A DNA stretch of 29,683 nucleotides from Mageeibacillus sp. UBA5734 (GTDB lineage Bacteria; Bacillota; Clostridia; Saccharofermentanales; UBA5734): NCBI GenBank assembly GCA_002419365.1, contig DIGA01000088.1:1-29683 (forward strand), given 5' to 3'. The position numbers and the translations under genes were made by a program. The notes under the pieces were generated by a model. That model saw nothing but the letters and a program-made list of their open reading frames with translations. It was not told where the DNA came from and did not search any database. This document shows positions 17,298 through 24,978 of the stretch, piece after piece. Every line of letters begins with the position of its first letter. Within the stretch, counting starts at the first letter, position 1.

Positions 17298-18725
17298 TTA
17301 CATTGAGACAGATTCTGGGATCTGCTGACTGCCCAGCTGGTGCAGACGACGCATCTCCCGCGCGATTAAAACTGCAGTGACCACCACCGATAGCCCATCT
17401 GCAATCGGGCTGGCCAGCCAGACACCGGGTAGCCCAAGGTAATGGGGCAGGACCAGATACAGCGGAACCAGGAAAATGACCTGGCGCATCAGACTGGCGA
17501 ACATCGCAGTCCGGGCTTGGCCGATGCTCTGGAAATAGATCGTGCTGATGATCTGGAATCCCAGGAAAGGCAGGACTATCAGATAGGTCCGCAGGGCTTG
17601 GCTACCGATGTCGAGGATCTCAGGGTCTGTGCTGAAGAGCCGGATAATCGCCTGCGGAAAAAGCTGGACCAGGGCAAATCCCAATACGACAATCCCGGTT
17701 GCCATGGCAACCCCCACGCGCCAGGCAGCCTCGACCCGCTGGTAGTTTTGCGCACCATAATTGTAGCCCAGGATCGGCTGCAGGCCCTGGTTGATTCCAA
17801 AAAGGGGCATCAGAAAGAGTATGGTCATGCTGGCCACAATCGTCATGACCGCAATACCGGCATCACCGCCGTGAAATTTGAGCATGCGATTAGCCAGGAT
17901 GGTGACCAGGCTCATCGAGATCTGCATGGTGAAGGGGGCTATGCCTATGGACAGGATCTGGCGGACCGCCCTTGCCTCGAGCATCATCCTCGCAGGTTTC
18001 AGGCGTAGTTGGCTACCACGGCCGGCAAAATAGGAAAGCACCCAGATCATGGAGACGAACTGGCTGATGATGGTTGCCCAGGCCGCGCCACGGACACCCC
18101 AGCCAAATCCCAGGATAAACACCGGATCCAGAACCATGTTCAAGGTTGCGCCCAGCAGCTGGGTTGAGGCCGAGCGGCGTGGATTGCCGGCACCGCGGAT
18201 GGTGTGGTTCAGGGCAAAGCCAATGGTGTTGAAAACATTGCCCAGCAAAATGATCTGCAAATAGTCCCGGGCATAGGGCAAAGTCGCTGGACTGCCGCCG
18301 AGCAGAACCAGGATCGGATCGAGCCAGATCAGGCCAGCTGCCATGATGGCGCTGCCGATCAGGATACACAAAGTCAGGGCATTGGCCAGGACTTGCTCCG
18401 CTTCATCATGCCGTTTCGCTCCCAGTTTCAGTGAGATCGTTGCCGTGGCACCGACACCAACCAGCTGCATGAATCCGAGGACGAGATTGAACATCGGCAG
18501 AGTCAGGCCTATGCCTGACAGCGCGGCAGTATTGTGAAGCTGGCCAATCCAGAAGCGGTCGACCACGTTATAGAGGGCATTGACCAGCATGCCGATGATC
18601 GCCGGTACCGAATAGCGGATGACCAGTGCCGGAATGGAATCGAACGCCAGCTGGCGCTCGCGCGGGGATAACGGGTGTTCACTGGCTGCCAGGGGCTGTT
18701 CTGACTGGTTCTTAGGTGTATGCAT
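17298..18725 (-). CDS. MATE family multidrug/Na+ efflux transporter
   Basis: MATE proteins export drugs or metabolites using Na+ or H+ gradients. The 475-residue product is strongly hydrophobic, with about 12 membrane segments in two halves, after a polar N-terminus of about 30 residues. Family-typical stretches include PAIIGMLVNALYNVVDRFWIG, NHTIRGAGNPRRS and GINQGLQPILGYNYGA (each shown in part). The ATG at 18723-18725 has AAGGA about 11 bases upstream, slightly far. No promoter is evident in the short gap after the S1 terminator. It converges on the plus-strand dipeptidase. The substrate cannot be told from sequence. Confidence 0.93.
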   Translation of the reverse strand: MHTPKNQSEQPLAASEHPLSPRERQLAFDSIPALVIRYSVPAIIGMLVNALYNVVDRFWIGQLHNTAALSGIGLTLPMFNLVLGFMQLVGVGATATISLKLGAKRHDEAEQVLANALTLCILIGSAIMAAGLIWLDPILVLLGGSPATLPYARDYLQIILLGNVFNTIGFALNHTIRGAGNPRRSASTQLLGATLNMVLDPVFILGFGWGVRGAAWATIISQFVSMIWVLSYFAGRGSQLRLKPARMMLEARAVRQILSIGIAPFTMQISMSLVTILANRMLKFHGGDAGIAVMTIVASMTILFLMPLFGINQGLQPILGYNYGAQNYQRVEAAWRVGVAMATGIVVLGFALVQLFPQAIIRLFSTDPEILDIGSQALRTYLIVLPFLGFQIISTIYFQSIGQARTAMFASLMRQVIFLVPLYLVLPHYLGLPGVWLASPIADGLSVVVTAVLIAREMRRLHQLGSQQIPESVSM

Positions 18726-18771
18726 GGCTGATGTTTTCCTTCTCTGTCAGGCAAGTGACTGGCTGTCGGAT

Positions 18772-18801
18772 AAAAAGAGGCTGCCCGTTCCAGGCAGCCT
18801 C
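18772..18801 (-). terminator. Intrinsic terminator after ispH-S1
   Basis: GAGGCTGCC and GGCAGCCTC form a perfect 9-bp stem with a 7-base loop. On the minus strand it is followed by TTTTTA. It lies 33 bases after the fusion gene stop and closes the rpiR-cmk-plsC-ispH/S1 unit. Confidence 0.88.
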
Positions 18802-18833
18802 TGATGTCTCATATGACAGGATTGTCGGTGATG

Positions 18834-20879
18834 TCAGGCTTCGGTCTCGGGGGTGTCCTCGTGGGTCAACTCGACATCCTCATGGACCATCTCAACGTCC
18901 TCGTGAACCATCTCATCCTCATGCATGGGATTGATTGGTTCGACGTCCTTGATGGAGATGCTGATGCGGCGTTTCTCATTGGAAACCTCGAGAACGCGGG
19001 CGTCGACTTCCATGCCTTCACGCAGGACTTCCTCCGGACGGTTGAGCCGGACGTCGGAAATCTGGGAGATGTGGCAGAGGGCATCCACGCCAGGAGCCAG
19101 CTCGATGAAAGCGCCGAACTGGAACATGCGGGCAACGCGGCCATGGACGATGGTGCCAACCGGGAACTGCGCTTCGACATCATGGTACGGATCATCGGTC
19201 ACGCGCTTGTAGCCGAGTGAAATGCGCTTCTTCTCACGGTCAAAGTCCTTGACATAGACATGGATCGGATCACCGACACTGACCACCTCGGACGGATGGT
19301 GGATGCGGTTCCAGGAAAGCTCGGACACATGGACCAGGCCATCGACACCACCGATGTCAACGAAGGCACCAAAAGTGGTCAGGCTGCGGACGACGCCGTC
19401 GTATTCCTTGCCAGCCTCGATGGAATCCCAGACCTCGTCAGCCTTTTCCTTGCGGGCGGTCGCGAGCAGGGCCCGGCGGGAGCCAGAGACACGCAGGCGC
19501 TTCTTGTCCGGGTCATACTGGGTAACGAGGATGTCCAGGGTCTGGCCACGATAAGGATCGAGGTCATTGACCATGTTCATCTCGAGCTGGGTACGATGGA
19601 TATAGATGTCGACACCGCCATAGGTCGCAATCACGCCGTCCTTGACAACATTGATCACCTTGACCTGGATGGGGGTCTTATTTTCGAATGCGTCCTCGAT
19701 CAGAGCCTTGTACTTGCCAAAATCGACACGAGCCTTGGAAAGGACGATTTCCTTGCTCATCTCGGTGTTACGGATATTGCGTACATAGACATCAATTTCG
19801 GTGTGATTGGCTACTGCCTGATCCAGGTCGAAATCGGGGTCAGCATCAAACTCGTGACGTGGGATCTTGCCCTCGGACTTATCGCGGACATCGACATAGA
19901 CATAGTCATTGTCATAGCGTACGATGACGCCCTTGACCGTGGCACCCCGCCGGATCTGCGGAATGTTGTCGATGAAATCCGTGAAGCTCACGTCACCTTG
20001 TTCCTGCTGGTTTGTCAAAGCCTCTTGTTCTGTCATCTCCTGGATAACCTCCCTGATAATACGTTCCGGTGTCGAAGCACCTGCCACCACGCCAACCTTC
20101 AGGGAAGATAAATCCCTGCCGGCAAGGATCGGACGAACCTCTTGCGGGGTTTCAACCAGATGCGTCTCACCACACTGAGCCCGGCAAATGTCAAAGAGCT
20201 TCATGGTGTTGGAACTGCCGCGACTGCCGATGACGAACATCAGATCGGACCGTGCTGCGATGTCCAGCGCTTCTTCTTGCCTGATTTCAGTAGTACTACA
20301 TATTGTATCAAATATTTGCAGGTTTGCAATTTTATTTTTCAGGATGGCCTGGATGGCCTGGTATTCGCGGAAGGAGAAAGTTGTCTGGGCAACAAGCGTA
20401 TACGCCTTGTCGACGGGTTCCAGCACCTCAGCTTCCTGCCGGCTGTGCAGGAGAATGGCCGGCGGGTTGCATTCGCCCATGATGCCGATCACTTCCGGAT
20501 GGCCGGGGTTGCCGGCGATCAAAACCTGGCGATTCTCCTGGCAGGCAACCTTGGCCAGGCGGTGGATTTTCTGGACATAGGGACAGGTGCTGTCGATGAT
20601 CTCGCATCGTCTGTCTTGAAGGGTTTCCAAGATCTGGGGTGGTACGCCATGAGCCCGGATCAGGACGCGGGACCCTTCCGGGATGTCTTCGACCGTTTCA
20701 GCTGAAAGCAGGCCCAGACCGGCCAGTTCGCCGGTCACCGTCTTGTTGTGGATCAATTCCCCCAGCATGTAGACGGGTCTTTGCGGGTCCAATGGCTCCT
20801 GGGCCAATCGATAGGCGGTGTCCACGGCCTTTTTGACGCCGAAACAAAAGCCGGCTGTCCTGGCAAGTTCAATTTCCAC
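18834..20879 (-). CDS. ispH: IspH (HMBPP reductase) fused to ribosomal protein S1
   Basis: The 681-residue product joins two functions. Residues 1-280 are IspH, the 4Fe-4S enzyme making IPP and DMAPP. Cluster cysteines are Cys12, Cys99 and Cys194, with His44, His127, Glu129 and the GSSN motif (221-224) for substrate. Residues from 282 on are an S1-type protein with four S1 RNA-binding domains (about 311-380, 403-468, 492-558, 574-644), then an acidic repeat tail (652-681). Such IspH-S1 fusions are known in Clostridia. The start is GTG at 20877-20879 with AAAGGA 7 bases upstream, overlapping the plsC stop; no closer ATG fits. Inside ispH an AT-rich patch and a strong internal start site suggest separate S1 synthesis (see findings). 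A terminator follows. Confidence 0.96.
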   Translation of the reverse strand: MEIELARTAGFCFGVKKAVDTAYRLAQEPLDPQRPVYMLGELIHNKTVTGELAGLGLLSAETVEDIPEGSRVLIRAHGVPPQILETLQDRRCEIIDSTCPYVQKIHRLAKVACQENRQVLIAGNPGHPEVIGIMGECNPPAILLHSRQEAEVLEPVDKAYTLVAQTTFSFREYQAIQAILKNKIANLQIFDTICSTTEIRQEEALDIAARSDLMFVIGSRGSSNTMKLFDICRAQCGETHLVETPQEVRPILAGRDLSSLKVGVVAGASTPERIIREVIQEMTEQEALTNQQEQGDVSFTDFIDNIPQIRRGATVKGVIVRYDNDYVYVDVRDKSEGKIPRHEFDADPDFDLDQAVANHTEIDVYVRNIRNTEMSKEIVLSKARVDFGKYKALIEDAFENKTPIQVKVINVVKDGVIATYGGVDIYIHRTQLEMNMVNDLDPYRGQTLDILVTQYDPDKKRLRVSGSRRALLATARKEKADEVWDSIEAGKEYDGVVRSLTTFGAFVDIGGVDGLVHVSELSWNRIHHPSEVVSVGDPIHVYVKDFDREKKRISLGYKRVTDDPYHDVEAQFPVGTIVHGRVARMFQFGAFIELAPGVDALCHISQISDVRLNRPEEVLREGMEVDARVLEVSNEKRRISISIKDVEPINPMHEDEMVHEDVEMVHEDVELTHEDTPETEA
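18855..18926 (-). repeat. In-frame acidic heptad repeat in the S1 tail
   Basis: The codons for residues 652-675 of the fusion protein encode MHEDE, then MVHEDVE twice, then LTHEDTP: a tandem seven-residue unit. Copies differ at synonymous positions (for example GAC/GAT, GTT/GTC), so it is not a recent slippage product, and the repeat seems kept at the protein level. Confidence 0.8.
20034..20053 (-). promoter_or_regulatory. Candidate internal ribosome binding site and ATG for free S1
   Basis: GGGAGG (20048-20053) lies 11 bases before an in-frame ATG (20034-20036), and a second GGAG abuts it. The ATG is codon 282, exactly at the IspH/S1 junction. The resulting protein would start MTEQEALTN and have 400 residues, the size of a free four-domain S1. 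Confidence 0.5.
20290..20329 (-). promoter_or_regulatory. Candidate internal promoter with palindrome inside ispH
   Basis: On the minus strand TTGCAA (20324-20329), a 16-base spacer and TGATACAAT (20302-20310, an extended -10) lie in an AT-rich island of an otherwise GC-rich gene. A perfect 10-base palindrome, GTAGTACTAC (20290-20299), covers the expected transcription start. Codons here (ATA, AGT, ACT, AAT) are unlike those around them. Confidence 0.45.
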
Positions 20880-20889
20880 AGTGCATCCT

Positions 20890-21669
20890 TTATTGGCCGA
20901 GCTTCTGGAGCAGCTTCACGGCATCTTGTTCAGCGGGGGTCTGCATCGCCAAGCTGCCATCTGGCAAACGGACCAGCTGGTCAGACAGCAGGGCCTGGTC
21001 GCTCAAATGATAGTTAAACCCCTTCAGGTTGTAGATTTTTTGCATGATCTCGATCGTAAACGTCATCAGCTCGGCATGATTGTAACGCTGGCGGGGATTG
21101 GCAGCGAGCTTGAAAGCCGGGCCGAAGACAATTCGAGTCCGGTGGCCAATTCGAAAAGCGCCGTCGACCAGAACTGGCACGATCGGTGCGCCTGTCTTGA
21201 TCGCAAAATGGGCCACCCCTGTCCGGGGCAGATGCTCAAGGACTCTTTCTGGTTCGACCCGAGTCGCTTGCGGGAAAATCGCCACAACCTGGCCAGCCTC
21301 CAAGGCCCCGAAAATACCGCGGGCGGCATGCAGGTCGACTTTGTGCCGGTCCACCGGGATGCAACCCATGGCTTTGAAAAAATTGCCGATGACTGGAGAT
21401 TGGAATAATTCTTTCTTGGATACCCAATACAGCCAGCGCCCGAAACGGAAATGAATCGCAGGGATATCCAGCAGGCTTGTGTGGTTAGATACCAACAGCA
21501 CAGGGCCCTGCTCCGGAATGTGTTCCTGGCCTTCGTACCGGATCCGGAACAAAAGGTTCACCAGAAGGCCGGAAATGTTCTTGGCCAGGAAACGGACAAG
21601 ACGGTGTCCATGCAAGAATTTGTGCAGTTCTTTATTAGGATTGGTGCGATCCTTCGCGGGATTCAACAT
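20890..21669 (-). CDS. plsC: 1-acyl-sn-glycerol-3-phosphate acyltransferase (PlsC family)
   Basis: PlsC-family enzymes add the second acyl chain to lysophosphatidate at the membrane, giving phosphatidate, the CdsA substrate. The 259-residue product has the catalytic NHTSLLD (HX4D, His63 and Asp68), then PVDR (105-108), block III and PIVPVLV (162-168). Block III reads FPQATR (132-137) instead of the common FPEGTR, with both the Glu and the Gly changed. A hydrophobic stretch near residues 28-42 is the likely membrane anchor. AAGGA lies about 9 bases before the ATG, and the gene starts 6 bases after the cmk stop. The pairing cmk-plsC-ispH-S1 is common in Clostridia. Its acyl acceptor could differ given block III. 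Confidence 0.92.
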   Translation of the reverse strand: MLNPAKDRTNPNKELHKFLHGHRLVRFLAKNISGLLVNLLFRIRYEGQEHIPEQGPVLLVSNHTSLLDIPAIHFRFGRWLYWVSKKELFQSPVIGNFFKAMGCIPVDRHKVDLHAARGIFGALEAGQVVAIFPQATRVEPERVLEHLPRTGVAHFAIKTGAPIVPVLVDGAFRIGHRTRIVFGPAFKLAANPRQRYNHAELMTFTIEIMQKIYNLKGFNYHLSDQALLSDQLVRLPDGSLAMQTPAEQDAVKLLQKLGQ

Positions 21670-21675
21670 GGTATC

Positions 21676-22359
21676 TCATCCTTCGGACTGGTTCTGTCTG
21701 GTCTCGATCAGGTCCAGAATCGTCTGGACCACTTCTTCAATACTCAGGTTGGTGGTATCGACCAGGATCGCATCTTCGGCCTGGCGCAGGGGGGCAAAAG
21801 CACGTTCGGAATCCTGGCGGTCGCGATATTCGATGTCCGCCCGGACTTCTTCCAGGGTGGTCGTCTGGTTGCCGCGGTTTTGCAGGTCAAGCAGCCGGCG
21901 ATGGGCCCGTTCTTCGACACTGGCGGTCAGGAAGAACTTGTGCCGGGCATCCGGCAGGACATGGGTGCCGATGTCACGGCCATCCATGATCAAACTCTGG
22001 CGGCTGGCGATCTTGCGCTGCAGATCCACCAGGGCACGGCGCACGACCGGCAAGGTGCTGACATCCGAGGCAGCCCGGGAGGCTTCTGGGGTGCGGATGG
22101 CCTCGCTGACATTGACACCGTCGAGCCAGACCTCCTGCATGCCAGCCACAAAACGGATGTCCAGGTCAGTCGAGTCGAGCATGGCACCGACTGCTGCTTC
22201 GTCCTTGGGGGATAGGCCCTGGGCAACGGCTTTGATACCGATGGCCCGGTACATGGCTCCTGTATCCAGATACAAGATGCCAAGTATTTCTGCAACGCGG
22301 CGGGCGATGGTGCTTTTGCCGGCACCAGCCGGACCATCGAGGGCAATTGCAAAGGCCAT
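21676..22359 (-). CDS. cmk: Cytidylate kinase
   Basis: Cmk phosphorylates CMP and dCMP; it recycles the CMP released in phospholipid synthesis. The 227-residue product begins with the P-loop LDGPAGAGKST, then has the YLDTGAMYRAIG substrate segment, DGRDIGTHVLPDA with its key Arg and Asp residues, and KFFLTASVEERAHRR. GGGAGG lies about 7 bases before the ATG, in the last codons of the upstream rpiR-type gene, whose stop is only 2 bases before this ATG, so translation is coupled. Length is typical. Confidence 0.96.
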   Translation of the reverse strand: MAFAIALDGPAGAGKSTIARRVAEILGILYLDTGAMYRAIGIKAVAQGLSPKDEAAVGAMLDSTDLDIRFVAGMQEVWLDGVNVSEAIRTPEASRAASDVSTLPVVRRALVDLQRKIASRQSLIMDGRDIGTHVLPDARHKFFLTASVEERAHRRLLDLQNRGNQTTTLEEVRADIEYRDRQDSERAFAPLRQAEDAILVDTTNLSIEEVVQTILDLIETRQNQSEG

Positions 22360-22361
22360 GG

Positions 22362-23252
22362 TCAGTCCTCCCGGATCCGGTCGCTGTCACCCTTGTCATA
22401 CACGTCGTATTCATCCCAGATCCGTTCGAGTTTTTCCAGCATCTGGGCAACATGATCCTGGCGGCGGTAGCCGATGGCAGCAATGAGGGCATTGATGACA
22501 CTCAAAGGAGCTACCAGCGAGTCGACGAACGACATCATGTCACTGGGAGCCATCAGGCAGACATCGGCATTGTCAGCAATGGGGGTATTGCTCTTGTCAG
22601 TCAGGGCAATCACAGTGGCCCCGGTCGACCGGGCATATTTCATGGCTTTGATTGTCCGTTTGGAATAGCGCGGGAAACTGATGCCAATCACGACATCACC
22701 CTCGCCAACAGACAAGATCTGCTCGAACATTTCACTGACGCTGGTGGTATGGACCAGGCGGATGTTGTCGAAAATCAAGTTGAAGTAAAAACCGAGGAAA
22801 GCGGCCAGGGGTGCCGAGCTGCGTACGCCCAGGATGTAGATGCGCCGGGCGCCGAGGATCAGATCGACCGCCCGGTCAAAAGACTTGCGGTCTATCCGCT
22901 CCAGCGTGCGTTTGAGCTTGTCCATGTCAGAATGCAGGACGGCCCCGAGTATGTCTTCATGGACAGCCAGCTTCGCCGAGGCTCGCAAGCGCTGGACAGA
23001 CGTGAGCTTTTCCTTCAGTTCTTCCTGCAGGACTTTCTGGAAATGAGGGTAACCCTCAAATCCCAGCTCCATGGCAAAACGGACGACAGTCGATTCGCTG
23101 ACACCGACCTCGTCACCAATCCGGGCCGCTGTCAAATAGGCCGCCTGGTCATAATGATTGAGAATATACTGGGCAATCGCCCGCTGCCCCTTGCTCATGG
23201 TGCCGATGCTCGTCTCGATCCGATTCATCAGGCTGCTGCCAGATCCATCCAT
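22362..23252 (-). CDS. RpiR/MurR family transcriptional regulator (HTH plus SIS domain)
   Basis: The 296-residue protein has an N-terminal helix-turn-helix of the RpiR type (about 18-80; SKGQRAIAQYIL, VGVSESTVVRFAMELGFEGYP) and a C-terminal SIS sugar-phosphate isomerase fold (about 120-265; YILGVRSSAPLA, GDVVIGISFPRYSKRTI, ALTDKSNTPIA). Family members sense phosphosugars and regulate sugar or aminosugar genes. Here it is the first gene of a cmk-plsC-ispH/S1 operon, which is unexpected. GGAAGG lies 8 bases before the ATG. Its promoter overlaps an imperfect palindrome, so self-regulation is possible. The ligand is unknown. Confidence 0.93.
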   Translation of the reverse strand: MDGSGSSLMNRIETSIGTMSKGQRAIAQYILNHYDQAAYLTAARIGDEVGVSESTVVRFAMELGFEGYPHFQKVLQEELKEKLTSVQRLRASAKLAVHEDILGAVLHSDMDKLKRTLERIDRKSFDRAVDLILGARRIYILGVRSSAPLAAFLGFYFNLIFDNIRLVHTTSVSEMFEQILSVGEGDVVIGISFPRYSKRTIKAMKYARSTGATVIALTDKSNTPIADNADVCLMAPSDMMSFVDSLVAPLSVINALIAAIGYRRQDHVAQMLEKLERIWDEYDVYDKGDSDRIRED

Positions 23253-23285
23253 GCGCGTTTCCTTCCTGTTGTTGTGTTTTCACCA

Positions 23286-23314
23286 ATTATAGGTAATCGT
23301 TTGCAAGTTAGCAA
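23286..23314 (-). promoter_or_regulatory. Promoter of the rpiR-cmk-plsC-ispH/S1 operon, with possible operator
   Basis: On the minus strand TTGCTA (23309-23314) is separated by 17 bases from a perfect TATAAT (23286-23291). The -35 box overlaps TTGC-N6-GCAA (23301-23314), an imperfect palindrome that could be an operator. The promoter fills the 72-base gap after scpB; no terminator for scpB is seen, so readthrough from scpB is also likely. Confidence 0.7.
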
Positions 23315-23324
23315 CCGAAACCCG

Positions 23325-24122
23325 TCATTTTGCATCCTTGGATTCGCTGATATCAAGAGAAGTCCGGTCCGGAGGAGCCGGTTCCGGCAGGAAGCTGGCC
23401 ACGAGCTGGTCAATGGTCACTTGCTTGTCATCTGCATGTCCGGATGCATCTTCCAGCGAGCGCTCCAAGTCGCGCAAGGTCCCATACATCATCATTTCCA
23501 TGGGTGGCAACTCGCTGACTGAACCAAGGCCAAAATCTAACAGGAACTGCTCGGTCGTGGCAAACAAGGTTGGCCGGCCAGGTGCATCGAGCGTCCCGAC
23601 TTCACAGACGAAATTGCGTTCGATCAGGCGGCTGATGATGCTGTCGCTGTTGACACCTCGCACCGCTTCGACCTGGGCCCGGGTGACCGGCTGGTTATAG
23701 GCAATGATTGCCAGGGTTTCGTACGCCGGCTGGGACAGGGGCGGCCGGTGGCGCGGCTGATAGAGCCGCTCCAGGACAGAGAGCTGGCCAGGTTTGGTGG
23801 CCAGCTGGTACTTGCCCTCGGCCTGGCGCAGGAAAATCCCGCGGCGCCGGTCGTGCAGCATGCTTTCGGCCATTTTGTCCAGCACCGGGATCAGAACGCT
23901 TTTTTCAAGCCCGGTCACGGTTGCCAGTTTTTCGACCGGAATGGGATCTCCGGCCATAAACAGCAAGGCTTCGAGGGCTGCCGGAGCATCCAGGGGGTCC
24001 AGCGTAAAAACATCGTCCGGTTCAGAGATGAAGTCCTCAAGATTTTCCGCTACCAGCTCGTTTACAGGCTGTGCCTCGCCCATGGGTTTGACGAATGATT
24101 CATCCAGAGTGTCAAGGGCCAT
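23325..24122 (-). CDS. scpB: Segregation and condensation protein B
   Basis: ScpB is the winged-helix kleisin-associated subunit of the SMC-ScpAB condensin that organises and segregates the chromosome. The core (from about residue 46, APAALEALLFMAGDP) is followed by the two winged-helix domains, including YETLAIIAYNQPVTRAQVEAVRGV split across a helix pair and TLDAPGRPTLFATTEQFL. The start is the ATG at 24120-24122, with GGAGG 8 bases upstream, overlapping scpA by 11 bases. A longer frame to 24194 lies within scpA. The 265-residue product is longer than usual (about 190-200) because of an acidic N-terminal extension of about 45 residues and an acidic-polar C-terminal tail. Confidence 0.95.
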   Translation of the reverse strand: MALDTLDESFVKPMGEAQPVNELVAENLEDFISEPDDVFTLDPLDAPAALEALLFMAGDPIPVEKLATVTGLEKSVLIPVLDKMAESMLHDRRRGIFLRQAEGKYQLATKPGQLSVLERLYQPRHRPPLSQPAYETLAIIAYNQPVTRAQVEAVRGVNSDSIISRLIERNFVCEVGTLDAPGRPTLFATTEQFLLDFGLGSVSELPPMEMMMYGTLRDLERSLEDASGHADDKQVTIDQLVASFLPEPAPPDRTSLDISESKDAK

Positions 24123-24966
24123 CGGTCTTCCCTCCTGCGGTTTCCTTCTCGGCTTCCTCGCCCCATTCATGCTCCGGACGGGCTTCGATGGCAATGACGT
24201 CGAAAGGCCGTTCCTGATGGGCGTGAATCCGACCCAACCGGAGCAATTCCAGGACCGCCAGGAAACCCGTGACCCGTTCAGCCCGGCTCGATGTATCAGC
24301 CGGGAACAGTTCGTTGAAAAACAGTCGCGTTTTCTGGACAGCCCAGTGCAGGATCAGGCGCATCTTCTCCTTGAGCGAGACTTTTTCCCGGCGCAAGAGC
24401 GTCGTGATCTTACTGGAAAGGTCATTGAACCGGTTCTGGTTCTGGTGGGCAATGCGCTGGCAGGCAAGATAAAACTGGTCGCGGTTGAGGCGCTCGGGCA
24501 CCAGCAGGGCGGAAATGCCAATCTTGCCTGGGGATTCGGGTGGCTTGGAGAGGCACATCGAATAGGTGGCATAGCGCTCACGCAAGTCGCTGGCCAGGGT
24601 TTTGCAGCGCCGGTAGGCCATCAGCTTGATCACCAGCTCTTCGCGCGGATCTTCCACGGTATCTGCAGGGCCGGTGATTTTCTGGGGCAGCAGCAGGCGG
24701 GATTTGATGTGGAGCAACGTCGCTGCCATGACCAGGAATTCACTGGCGACTTCCATATCGAGGGACTGGCACCGGTCCAGATACTGGAGGTACTGGTCCG
24801 TGATCTGCGAAATCGGGATATTGGCAATATCGATCCGGTTTTTCTCAATCAAGTGGATCAGCAGGTCCAGCGGGCCCTCAAAATGCTCCAGGGACAGGGT
24901 CAGGTCTGTCCCTTCCCTGTCGATCTGGTTGCTGGGCGCCAGGGATGCCCTGTCGGAGGATGCCAT
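24112..24966 (-). CDS. scpA: Segregation and condensation protein A (kleisin)
   Basis: ScpA is the kleisin that bridges the two SMC heads. The 284-residue product has the diagnostic N-terminal LEHFEGPLDLLIHLIEKNRIDI stretch (part shown), ISQITDQYLQYL, then EFLVMAATLLHIKSRLLLP. A long middle region leads to a C-terminal winged-helix (FLAVLELLRLGRI) and a basic/acidic tail. AAGG lies about 7 bases before the ATG, 12 bases after the trpS stop. It overlaps scpB by 11 bases, so the two subunits are made together in the usual order. Confidence 0.96.
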   Translation of the reverse strand: MASSDRASLAPSNQIDREGTDLTLSLEHFEGPLDLLIHLIEKNRIDIANIPISQITDQYLQYLDRCQSLDMEVASEFLVMAATLLHIKSRLLLPQKITGPADTVEDPREELVIKLMAYRRCKTLASDLRERYATYSMCLSKPPESPGKIGISALLVPERLNRDQFYLACQRIAHQNQNRFNDLSSKITTLLRREKVSLKEKMRLILHWAVQKTRLFFNELFPADTSSRAERVTGFLAVLELLRLGRIHAHQERPFDVIAIEARPEHEWGEEAEKETAGGKTDGP

Positions 24967-24978
24967 GGCCGGACCTTG

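Noticed and set aside
18855..18926. CRISPR-like or microsatellite repeat
   Set aside because: The repeat unit is an in-frame 21-base coding unit with synonymous differences and no spacers.
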